This document shows positions 1-5,038 of a DNA stretch of 5,038 nt, piece by piece (the stretch's first letter is position 1; each line of letters starts with the position of its first letter). Origin of the DNA: Clostridiaceae bacterium (GTDB taxonomy: Bacteria; Bacillota; Clostridia; Saccharofermentanales; UBA5734); NCBI GenBank assembly GCA_012727965.1, contig JAAYFZ010000104.1:1-5038 (forward strand), in the 5' to 3' direction. Under the pieces are notes generated by a model, which saw nothing but the letters and a program-made list of their open reading frames with translations, made no database searches and was not told the origin of the DNA. The translations under genes and the position numbers were made by a program.

Positions 1-1
1 A

Positions 2-91
2 GGACAAATTGTTGAGCAGGGATCATTTGAACAGGTTTTCGACAATCCTCAGAATGATCGCACCAAGGCTTTTCTCAGCCATATCATATAA
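2..91 (+). CDS. Polar amino-acid ABC transporter ATP-binding protein, C-terminal end only
   Basis: The first 29 codons, open from the window edge to TAA at 89-91, read GQIVEQGSFEQVFDNP and then RTKAFLSHI. This is the usual tail of GlnQ/HisP-type ATPases: the 'G.IVEQG' strand after the H-loop, then 'NP...RT..FL..I'. In that family the protein is the cytoplasmic ATP-hydrolysing subunit of an importer for glutamine, histidine or other polar amino acids. The Walker A, signature and Walker B motifs lie outside the window, so neither activity nor substrate can be judged. The gene runs in the same direction as the ATP-grasp pair, but 102 bases and a likely promoter separate them, so co-transcription is possible but not required. 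The family call is fairly secure; the substrate is not. Confidence 0.85.
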   Translation, partial: GQIVEQGSFEQVFDNPQNDRTKAFLSHII

Positions 92-110
92 GCGTGGTCT
101 TGCGTCTTAA

Positions 111-139
111 TTGAAAATATCTCTCCTTTCAGCTAAGAT
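111..139 (+). promoter_or_regulatory. Predicted sigma70-type promoter for the ATP-grasp pair
   Basis: TTGAAA at 111-116 and TAAGAT at 134-139 are separated by exactly 17 bases, which is close to the housekeeping consensus. A second AT-rich hexamer, TAATAT at 140-145, overlaps the expected start region but sits 23 bases from the -35 box. Transcription would begin near 146, giving a leader of about 48 bases before the ATG at 194. The site lies in the only gap between the transporter ATPase and the ligase genes. It is a prediction from sequence alone, and I saw no clear operator palindrome. Confidence 0.55.
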
Positions 140-181
140 TAATATCATCGGCTGATTGCGTTTGGCTTGTGTCAGCGCGTT

Positions 182-187
182 AAGGAG
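182..187 (+). promoter_or_regulatory. Ribosome binding site that fixes the start of the first ATP-grasp gene
   Basis: AAGGAG lies 6 bases before the ATG at 194. The frame is also open from a TTG at 167, but that start would place this Shine-Dalgarno site inside the coding region. The ATG gives the N-terminus MIEGWLVVN expected for this family, so 194 is preferred. Confidence 0.85.
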
Positions 188-193
188 ATCGTA

Positions 194-1084
194 ATGATTG
201 AGGGCTGGCTTGTAGTAAATAGATTTCTAAGCTCAGACAAATTTACTGAGCTATATGACTGGCTGCAAAAAGCTGCTCGAGACAATGATATTAAGCTTAT
301 GCTTATACATAATGACGAACTGCTGATCGATTTGCAGGATGGACCAATCAAGATGGATCATCCTGCTTTTTGTCTATTTTGGGATAAAGATATTCGTCTG
401 GCCGAATTTCTTGAGCAGAGCGCGCTTCGACTGTTTAACAGAGCAAGAGCCATCGAACTATGTGATGACAAGGGTAAGACGCATCTCGCTCTGGCCGAGG
501 CCAAGCTGCCACAACCGCGTACTATCATCGCGCCGATGACTTTTGCCAATATTGGCTATACAGATCATGGTTTTGTTGATGGAGTCATAGCCAGGCTTGG
601 TCTGCCTCTGGTTATCAAGCAGAGTGTCGGTTCCTTCGGAGGACAAGTTTTTCTGGCAGAAACACGTGATCAGATCGTGGAAATACTCTTGCGAAGCCAA
701 GGCAGCGGATTTCTCTTCCAACAATATATAGCTGCTGGCCAGGGCAGTGATCTGAGGCTTCAGGTTGTGGGTGGTCAAGTTATTGGTGCTATGAGAAGAA
801 CCGCACAGGCGGGTGAGTTCCGGGCTAATCTTACTCTGGGCGGGGAAATGGAGGTCTGGATACCTGATGACAAGCAGATGGAACTTGCGCTTGCGGCTTG
901 TGATATATTGGGTCTGGATTTCGCTGGCGTTGATTTGCTGATAAATGAAAAAGGTGAACCGCTGATTTGTGAGGTCAATTCCAATGCTCATTTTAAAACG
1001 CTTTATGAATGTACTGGTGTGGATACAGCCGCATTTATCATGCGCCATATCAGGGAAGAGATTTCAGGAGGCAGATCATTATGA
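194..1084 (+). CDS. RimK-like ATP-grasp ligase (first of a coupled pair)
   Basis: This 296-residue protein has the RimK-type ATP-grasp layout. An N-terminal domain (about 1-85) contains FCLFWDKDIRLA (59-70) and ends at LFNRARAIELCDDK (80-93). The ATP-binding lysine is in LVIKQSVGSFGGQVF (K142 and a glycine-rich loop, 139-153). The adenine-side segment is FLFQQYI (173-179), followed by SDLRLQVVGG (185-194), RANLTLGG (210-217), DFAGVDLL (242-249) and CEVNSNAHFK (259-268). E260 and N262 give the canonical E-x-N metal-binding pair. Known relatives use ATP to activate a carboxylate and join it to an amine, for example glutamate addition by RimK; the protein is expected to be cytoplasmic. The substrate cannot be read from sequence. 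The stop overlaps the next ATG (ATGA), indicating coupled translation and joint function. Full length and intact; the family is confident, the reaction is inferred. Confidence 0.85.
   Translation: MIEGWLVVNRFLSSDKFTELYDWLQKAARDNDIKLMLIHNDELLIDLQDGPIKMDHPAFCLFWDKDIRLAEFLEQSALRLFNRARAIELCDDKGKTHLALAEAKLPQPRTIIAPMTFANIGYTDHGFVDGVIARLGLPLVIKQSVGSFGGQVFLAETRDQIVEILLRSQGSGFLFQQYIAAGQGSDLRLQVVGGQVIGAMRRTAQAGEFRANLTLGGEMEVWIPDDKQMELALAACDILGLDFAGVDLLINEKGEPLICEVNSNAHFKTLYECTGVDTAAFIMRHIREEISGGRSL
1066..1071 (+). promoter_or_regulatory. Ribosome binding site of the second ATP-grasp gene
   Basis: AGGAGG lies 9 bases before the ATG at 1081, inside the last codons of the first ligase gene. The frame is open back to 1009, but this site together with the ATGA stop-start overlap makes 1081 the preferred start. 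Confidence 0.85.
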
Positions 1085-1977
1085 GACTACATGGCTGGAT
1101 CATTTATAGTAGAACTGAGGCAGAGCGTAATCAGGCCTATATTGAAAAATATGTGAGATCGGCAGAGCGCCTTCATGTGACGCTCAACCTGATCTATGCT
1201 GAAGAGATCGAATGTGGCTTCGACAACCATCATCCTATGGTCAGCTATGAGGGCAGAGCTGCTGTCCTGCCTGATTTTGCTATCAATCGAACAGGAGATC
1301 CTTTTCTGGCTCATCATCTGGAAGCAATGGATCTGCCAGTATTTAACCGTGCCATCGTCAGCGAAATCTGTCTGGATAAGAGAAGATCAATGCAATTGGC
1401 ATCAGCAGCCGGCTTGCCGGTCATGCCTTCTGTTTTTTGCAGTACTGCAGGTAATTGGCCGGATTACTACAGTCTGCCCTGGCAGGGGCCGACTGTGATC
1501 AAGCCGGTTGACGGCCGCGGCGGCCGCGGTGTTCAGCTTGTACGCGATGAGAATGAATATCTGGCTGCTCTTGGCAGTTATGAGCATATAGGCAAGCCGC
1601 CAGTGAATGAGCTTATCATTCAGCAGGCGGCTAGTGACCTCGGTAGAGATCTGCGTGTATATGTTATCGGTAGTCATATCGAAGCTGCAATGCTGAGACG
1701 TTCTGATCCGGAACGCGATTTCCGAAGTAATTATTGTCTCGGCGGTGAAGCTATCGTACATGAGCTAAACCATTGTGAAAAAGTTTTTATCAAACAATTA
1801 ATTAACAGAATAGATGTTGGCCTGGTCGGAATTGATTTGATTTATGATAATGGACAGCCAATTTTTAATGAAATTGAGGATGTAGTTGGTTCACGCATGC
1901 TCTATTCCATGAATGATCTGGATATTGCCGACCGCTATCTGGAACATATTGTTAAGGCTGTTCGCCGAGGCTTCTGA
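1081..1977 (+). CDS. Second, divergent RimK-like ATP-grasp protein
   Basis: This 298-residue protein starts MRLHGWIIYS and resembles its upstream partner in fold but little in sequence. Visible landmarks are VFNRAIVSEICLDK (87-100), VIKPVDGRGGRGV (139-151, ATP lysine K141 and glycine loop), LIIQQAASDLGRDLRVYVIG (178-197), RSNYCLGG (215-222), VGIDLIY (249-255) and NEIEDVVGSRMLY (263-275). Where most ATP-grasp enzymes have E-x-N, this one has E264-I-E266, so its metal site may differ. It probably catalyses, or assists, a second carboxylate-amine ligation on the product or substrate of the first enzyme, or the two form a heteromer; this is inference from the ATGA overlap. The last four residues (RRGF) and the stop lie in DNA that reads antisense as the DUF4914 fragment, so the extreme C-terminus may have been rewritten by a rearrangement. 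The conserved core is complete. Confidence 0.82.
   Translation: MRLHGWIIYSRTEAERNQAYIEKYVRSAERLHVTLNLIYAEEIECGFDNHHPMVSYEGRAAVLPDFAINRTGDPFLAHHLEAMDLPVFNRAIVSEICLDKRRSMQLASAAGLPVMPSVFCSTAGNWPDYYSLPWQGPTVIKPVDGRGGRGVQLVRDENEYLAALGSYEHIGKPPVNELIIQQAASDLGRDLRVYVIGSHIEAAMLRRSDPERDFRSNYCLGGEAIVHELNHCEKVFIKQLINRIDVGLVGIDLIYDNGQPIFNEIEDVVGSRMLYSMNDLDIADRYLEHIVKAVRRGF
1952..1966. other. Junction 1: end of the ATP-grasp gene joined to the DUF4914 interior
   Basis: On the minus strand, DUF4914-like sequence (VEIDIRSLG) runs down to about 1964 and then ends in three unrelated residues and a stop. On the plus strand, ATP-grasp-like sequence runs to about 1960 and then takes four residues and a stop from the other side. 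The breakpoint therefore lies within a few bases of this interval. It is placed by remembered family conservation, not by alignment. Confidence 0.55.
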
Positions 1978-2722
1978 TGTCGATTTCGACAGCTTCATCG
2001 ACCACGTTATCAACCAGCTTGCGGGGCATGATGACTCTCGGATTGGGACAGGGCTTGCCTGGCTCATCCATTATCGGTTCCCATAGTAAACATGTTGAAT
2101 AGGGATGACCTTCCAGATTGAGGAAGATCAGAGGCTCTTTCGGATGGATACATGCTTTTTCATAATGTGGATCTGTGCCATAGCTGTTGATATGGTCGAT
2201 ACGTAGGAACCAACCCTGCTCAGCGTCTTTTACCACGAGTCTGCCACTTTCGTTTTGAATATCAGGATGGCAAAAAGCCATATCATCTGTAACTGGCTGA
2301 AGTTCGCAGGTATCCTTGAGCTCAAGTAAGTGCTTCTCTTCAGAGACGGTGTTTATACCCAGTAAAACGCGGCCGTCATCTTCGCGATGGATCTGCTCGA
2401 TCATCTCGCTCTTGCCGCCGCCGCTGGCACCTTCATGCATGATCGTGATTTGATTGTCATAAGGTGTAATAACCCTGACGGTTGAAGCGTGAGCAGTTAC
2501 CCAGCCTTCAGATTCGCCGATATTAAGCAAAACGCCATAAATGCCTTTTTTAGCGCTTGGTCCAGGATATAGATTGAATGAAAACAGTTCATGCATTTGA
2601 TCAAGCCGGTTATGTACTACGATCTGCTTGCCGTCGAAATGAGTATGGCGAAACGGAGGTGCCAGGTAGATGATTGCTTTTGGACAAAATCCATCCGGAA
2701 CTTGTTCTGGAAAGCGCTTCAG
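1952..2722 (-). pseudogene. Internal fragment of a DUF4914 P-loop protein, truncated at both ends
   Basis: An open stretch of 256 codons runs from just after an in-frame TGA (2723-2725) to a TAA at 1952-1954. It matches DUF4914 as I remember the family, which is usually around 600 residues. Landmarks in the 256-codon frame are AIIYLAPPFRHTHFDGKQ (16-33), MHELFSFNLYPGPSAKKG (43-60), a P-loop GASGGGKSE (98-106; bases 2405-2431), VTDDMAFCHP (144-153) and EPGKPCPNPRVIMP (220-233). The family's function is unknown; the P-loop resembles those of PEP carboxykinase and HPr kinase. Conserved residues precede the first internal ATG (2596), which has no Shine-Dalgarno site, so that ATG is not a real start. 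The N-terminal part and a long C-terminal part are missing. Homology ends near DIRSLG, where the frame enters the 3' end of the ATP-grasp gene. The frame has no internal stops, so the damage looks recent. Confidence 0.75.
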
Positions 2723-2725
2723 TCA
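2707..2725. other. Junction 2: DUF4914 interior joined head to head with the DUF3360 interior
   Basis: DUF4914-like residues on the minus strand (EQVPDGFCPKAIIY) reach about 2707, and DUF3360-like residues on the plus strand (KLIAW onward) begin about 2725. Between them there is neither promoter nor leader. Both genes have lost their 5' halves at the same point. One deletion across two divergently transcribed neighbours would produce this arrangement. Confidence 0.55.
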
Positions 2726-3428
2726 AATTAATAGCCTGGTCTATAGGTTCTGCCGATATTTGGCTAGGAATCATCCTGTTGATCGTCGGTGCACTGGGGT
2801 TTTATATTCTTTATCGTCGCAAATTAGTCTGGCTGGCAATTCCGATGTCTGTTGCCGTAGGATTGCTGCTGCCTTTATTATTCGGTATCAGACCTGAACT
2901 TGTATCGCAGCCTTCTTTTCCGATAATGAATCCTGGTGTCTGGTGGAATGATCTCTGGGGGATCGGCTGGGGGATGGAGCCGTCAGCCTGGTTGGCCGCA
3001 CTACCTTATGCATTGCTCATAGTGATAATGTGGCCGCTTGATGCAGTCGCGATCACGGCCATGCATGAACGAAGCTACGGTGAGCATTCTGAGAGATTAA
3101 TATTCAAGATGAATCCGACATTTCTACTGGTTGGTCTTCGTAATATCGCTGGCGCTGTACTGGGCGGATCGCAGACCGCAGCTGTCTGGCGCAGTTTCCT
3201 GATTCCTCTTGGCGTAGTGCGCAGACCTCTTCCGGGCGCGGCACTGTTGCTGGCTATTTTTGGTATTGTGTTTAGTTTATTGGGGTTTCCTCTAGATCTG
3301 GCGCTGTTCGCACCGCTTCTGAACCTGGTGCTTATTTTCGGCGTGTTTCTGCCCATGCTGCTGACTGGCATAGTTATTCCAAAGAGCAGACTGAACTGGG
3401 CCGTGGCTGCAGTTTGCGTTGTTGTCGG

Positions 3429-3962
3429 TTATCTCTGGACACCGCTGGCTGGCTGGCTGCTGGCTGTTGCAACGGAATTAGTTTTTAAACGACTGGCTGC
3501 ACGTGCGAAGCGAGGCCGATTATAACGCTGAGCCAGCACACAGGGAGCATTTGCTGCTAATGCGTAAAAAACCATAAAAATTCCGACCCAGACTGGATTC
3601 CAGAGGAAGAAGAGAACCGCTGGTGGTATGGCCAGATAATGAGTCAGCTCGGCTCTTCTCGATTCAAGTACGAAGCGTTCGAAATAACCAGCATCAGCCT
3701 CTTGAAGCTGTTTCTTGGAGAATCCTTGCTTGAGAATAGCCGCACCGTCTGGAAGTTTTTCCTTCCACGATTTTACTTTGAACAGTTTATCCCATATTCG
3801 ACCGGAATCCTCCCACTTACGACAGCGATAGAGCCAGCTGTCACGTGCGAAAAAACGATCCGGCAGTTTGAGTGTGAAGATGGAAGTAGCCATATGTATG
3901 ATGAACCAGGCTACGAAGTCAATGATGATAGTCCAGAAATTGGGCAGCTCAATTATGCGCAT
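3429..3962 (-). CDS. crtO: CrtO-like glycosyl-4,4'-diaponeurosporenoate acyltransferase
   Basis: This 177-residue protein resembles Staphylococcus aureus CrtO (about 165 residues) over nearly its whole length. It has an N-terminal membrane segment (9-27), LPDRFF (33-38), RKWEDSGRIWDKLFKVKSWK (48-67), DGAAI (72-76), RRAELTHYL (102-110), a second hydrophobic segment (111-138) and AQRYNRPRF (144-152). In S. aureus the enzyme esterifies the sugar of glycosyl-4,4'-diaponeurosporenoate with a fatty acid, the last step to staphyloxanthin, at the membrane. The ATG is preceded by GGAAGGAG (minus strand, 3969-3976) ending 6 bases before it. The gene lies 22 bases downstream of the crtQ-like gene, an operon arrangement matching successive pathway steps. 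The last 15-20 residues (from about TNSVATASSQ) probably come from the adjoining rearranged DNA, since the family normally ends soon after the RYNRPR motif; the conserved core is intact. Confidence 0.85.
   Translation of the reverse strand: MRIIELPNFWTIIIDFVAWFIIHMATSIFTLKLPDRFFARDSWLYRCRKWEDSGRIWDKLFKVKSWKEKLPDGAAILKQGFSKKQLQEADAGYFERFVLESRRAELTHYLAIPPAVLFFLWNPVWVGIFMVFYALAANAPCVLAQRYNRPRFARAASRLKTNSVATASSQPASGVQR
3480..3512. other. Junction 3: DUF3360 interior joined to the 3' end of crtO
   Basis: Plus-strand DUF3360-like sequence (WTPLAGWLLAVATELVF) fades at about 3487. Minus-strand CrtO-like sequence (QRYNRPRF and a basic helix) ends at about 3490-3512. Past these points each frame runs into the other gene's antisense strand, giving a 97-base convergent overlap of open frames (3429-3525). 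The breakpoint is inferred from where family resemblance stops. Confidence 0.5.
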
Positions 3963-3968
3963 AGATAT

Positions 3969-3976
3969 CTCCTTCC
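3969..3976 (-). promoter_or_regulatory. Ribosome binding site of crtO
   Basis: Read on the minus strand this is GGAAGGAG, ending 6 bases before the crtO ATG at 3962. It lies in the 22-base gap after the crtQ stop, so crtO is most likely translated from the same transcript as crtQ. No promoter or terminator fits in that gap. Confidence 0.8.
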
Positions 3977-3984
3977 AAAGCAGT

Positions 3985-5038
3985 TCAAACTTTGATCTTG
4001 CGTCCGCGCCAGTTCACTGTATGCAGAACCTTGGTCATAAAAAGTGACCAGAGGAATAATACTGTGAAAAAAAGATGCTGAAGCGGATAGAGAACAAGCA
4101 TGTATATTTTGAAATTGCCTGTGCGTCTGGCCTGGAAGATTAATTGCAGCATATAAACTAATACTGATACAATTGCAGCTGTCAGCCAGAGCGGCGAGCC
4201 GTCGATAATAGCTCGGACAAGAAGCGCGACTGTTGAGAAGCCGCCGCTGATCCAGGCAATGATCATCGCAAAAACAAATGGGTGTGTCGAAGATGAAGCA
4301 GTGCCGAAGCTCTTGGTCCAGCCCTCAAACAGAGAGCGGAAGCCTTCTGGATACATCCGAAAACTGATCAGTCCTCGGCCACTATATCCGATAGTGGCCA
4401 GTCCATGCTTCTGGAAGAGAACACCTAGTGCCAGATCATCCATGACAGCTGAACTTACAGTTTTGTGCCCGCCGGTTTGGAAATATTCCTGCCGATTCAT
4501 CATGATACATGGGCCGAAGGACCCCGCACTTGTGAATCTTTCGCCCCAGGGAGTAAAAGAGTTCATCCCAGCGATCACAATGATGTTGAAGATAGCGGAG
4601 AAGCTCTCATAGATCTTTTTTGTACGGTGATATGGCTGCAGTGACAAGATACCGCTGCCTTGCATTTTTGTATAGGCAGACATCAATCTGCGCAGACTGT
4701 CCGTGGTTTCAAGTCTTGTATCAGCATCGAGGAAAAGCAGCCAATCGCCGCTAGATGCTTGGGCTCCTGTCCAACAGGCAAAAGATTTACCGATCCAGCT
4801 CTCATCATCGAGACGATCTGTCCTGATAACTCTCGCACCTGCCGCTAAGGCCAGTAAGCCGGTATCATCGTCTGACTGATCATCTACAACTATCAGTTCA
4901 TGATACTGGATGTCTTGTTTGGCAAGCGATTCAAGCAGCGGCGGTAAACGCTGCTGCTCATTTCGTGCAGGAATAATGATAGTAAGCTTAGGCTGCACGC
5001 CAGTATCGGTTGAGGCAGCAGGCAGTGGATCTGCTTGC
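3985..5038 (-). CDS. crtQ: CrtQ-like 4,4'-diaponeurosporenoate glycosyltransferase (5' end outside the window)
   Basis: This is a GT2-family glycosyltransferase that closely follows S. aureus CrtQ. Numbered from a GTG at 4998, it shows LTIIIPARNE (5-14), VVDDQSDDDT (37-46), the metal-binding DADT (91-94), LSLQPYHRTKKIYESFSAIF (118-137), FGPCIMMNRQEYFQTGGH (161-178), an acidic MDDLALG (186-192), FRMYPEGFRSLFEGWTKS (213-230) and hydrophobic segments near 241-262, 270-288 and 300-321. In the known pathway it adds glucose to 4,4'-diaponeurosporenoate at the membrane face. The frame stays open upstream to the window edge (QADPLPAASTDTG precedes the GTG) and the GTG has no Shine-Dalgarno site. Staphylococcal CrtQ has a membrane anchor plus linker before the catalytic domain, so the true start is probably beyond 5038. 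It is the upstream gene of a crtQ-crtO unit. The carotenoid substrate is inferred from this pairing. Confidence 0.85.
   Translation of the reverse strand, partial: QADPLPAASTDTGVQPKLTIIIPARNEQQRLPPLLESLAKQDIQYHELIVVDDQSDDDTGLLALAAGARVIRTDRLDDESWIGKSFACWTGAQASSGDWLLFLDADTRLETTDSLRRLMSAYTKMQGSGILSLQPYHRTKKIYESFSAIFNIIVIAGMNSFTPWGERFTSAGSFGPCIMMNRQEYFQTGGHKTVSSAVMDDLALGVLFQKHGLATIGYSGRGLISFRMYPEGFRSLFEGWTKSFGTASSSTHPFVFAMIIAWISGGFSTVALLVRAIIDGSPLWLTAAIVSVLVYMLQLIFQARRTGNFKIYMLVLYPLQHLFFTVLFLWSLFMTKVLHTVNWRGRKIKV
4377..4399. repeat. Perfect 9-bp inverted repeat with 5-base loop inside crtQ
   Basis: GGCCACTAT (4377-4385) and ATAGTGGCC (4391-4399) are exact reverse complements separated by ATCCG. 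The DNA encodes ATIGYSGR of the glycosyltransferase. No T-run follows on either strand, so it is not an intrinsic terminator. It could form a stable RNA hairpin, but may simply be chance in coding sequence. Confidence 0.6.

Larger units (their letters stand above)
2674..3525 (+). pseudogene. Fragment of a DUF3360-family membrane protein (permease-like), truncated at both ends
   Basis: The 283-codon frame encodes a multi-pass membrane protein with hydrophobic segments near residues 30-47, 53-71, 105-127, 188-204, 208-233 and 241-268. Conserved stretches include WLAIPMS (53-59), MNPGVWWNDLWG (85-96), LRNIAGAVLGGSQTA (155-169), RRPLPGAALL (183-192) and GFPLDLALFAPLLNLVLIFG (204-223). These match the second half of DUF3360 proteins as I remember them from Vibrio (about 490 residues). 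Roughly the first 180 residues are absent, and after LVFK (near 272) the frame leaves the family and stops within DNA antisense to crtO. The only start is a TTG at 2674, inside DUF4914-derived DNA. GGAGGTG at 2655-2661 is better spaced for an ATG at 2670 in another frame. Half a transporter is unlikely to work, so I call it a remnant. DUF3360 function is not established. Confidence 0.7.

Noticed and set aside
167..193. TTG start giving the first ATP-grasp protein nine extra residues
   Set aside because: AAGGAG at 182-187 is ideally placed for the ATG at 194 and would otherwise lie inside the coding region; the family N-terminus begins at MIEGW.
458..1048. Long minus-strand open frame (196 codons) within the first ATP-grasp gene
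   Set aside because: It is antisense to a well-conserved enzyme, has no recognisable motifs or ribosome binding site, and is best explained as a coding shadow.
1009..1080. Upstream extension of the second ATP-grasp frame
   Set aside because: It overlaps the first ligase in another frame by 24 codons. AGGAGG plus the ATGA overlap points clearly to 1081.
1508..1532. GC-rich repeated GGCCGCGGC tract with a NotI-like palindrome
   Set aside because: It encodes the ATP-grasp glycine loop DGRGGRG; codon choice on a repeated Gly-Arg motif explains it.
3443..3468. CTGG/GGCTG microsatellite-like run
   Set aside because: It encodes a Leu/Ala/Gly/Trp membrane helix (LAGWLLAV), is short and imperfect, and shows no sign of phase variation.
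1952..3525. Mobile element or defence island between the ATP-grasp and crt genes
   Set aside because: No transposase, integrase, terminal inverted repeats or target duplication are visible, and neither fragment matches a known defence component.
3639..3995. Plus-strand open frame of 118 codons opposite crtO
   Set aside because: It is the antisense shadow of conserved crtO codons, with no family features of its own.

Overview
The window (about 47% G+C by eye) comes from a bacterial chromosome. It carries compact protein-coding genes with clear Shine-Dalgarno sites, one sigma70-type promoter, and no RNA gene, CRISPR array or transposase. I cannot fix the phylum. The crtQ/crtO pair, the RimK-like ATP-grasp pair and the DUF4914 family all occur in Firmicutes and in several other phyla, so any lineage call would be a guess.

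Layout. Bases 2-91 (+) are the last 29 codons of a polar amino-acid ABC transporter ATPase. Bases 92-193 form an intergenic gap with a good promoter (TTGAAA-N17-TAAGAT). At 194-1084 and 1081-1977 (+) lie two translationally coupled RimK-like ATP-grasp ligases sharing an ATGA overlap. At 1952-2722 (-) is an internal piece of a DUF4914 protein that keeps its P-loop but lacks both ends. At 2674-3525 (+) is an internal piece of a DUF3360-type membrane protein, also lacking both ends. At 3429-3962 (-) is a CrtO-like acyltransferase and at 3985-5038 (-) a CrtQ-like glycosyltransferase that runs out of the window.

Function. The left module is probably a small ATP-dependent amide- or peptide-bond forming unit made of two different ATP-grasp enzymes, with an amino-acid importer just upstream; the product is unknown. 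The right module matches the glycosylation and acylation steps of staphyloxanthin-type C30 carotenoid synthesis. CrtQ attaches a sugar to the carotenoid acid and CrtO acylates that sugar.

The middle (about 1955-3510) is the anomaly. Two unrelated gene fragments, each cut at both ends but open in frame, lie head to head between the 3' ends of two intact convergent genes. All three junctions are crossed by overlapping open frames on opposite strands. This looks like recent stacked deletions or captures between convergent genes, or an amplification/assembly chimera. I see no convincing new defence or mobile system. The best leads are the ATP-grasp pair and this scarred interval.
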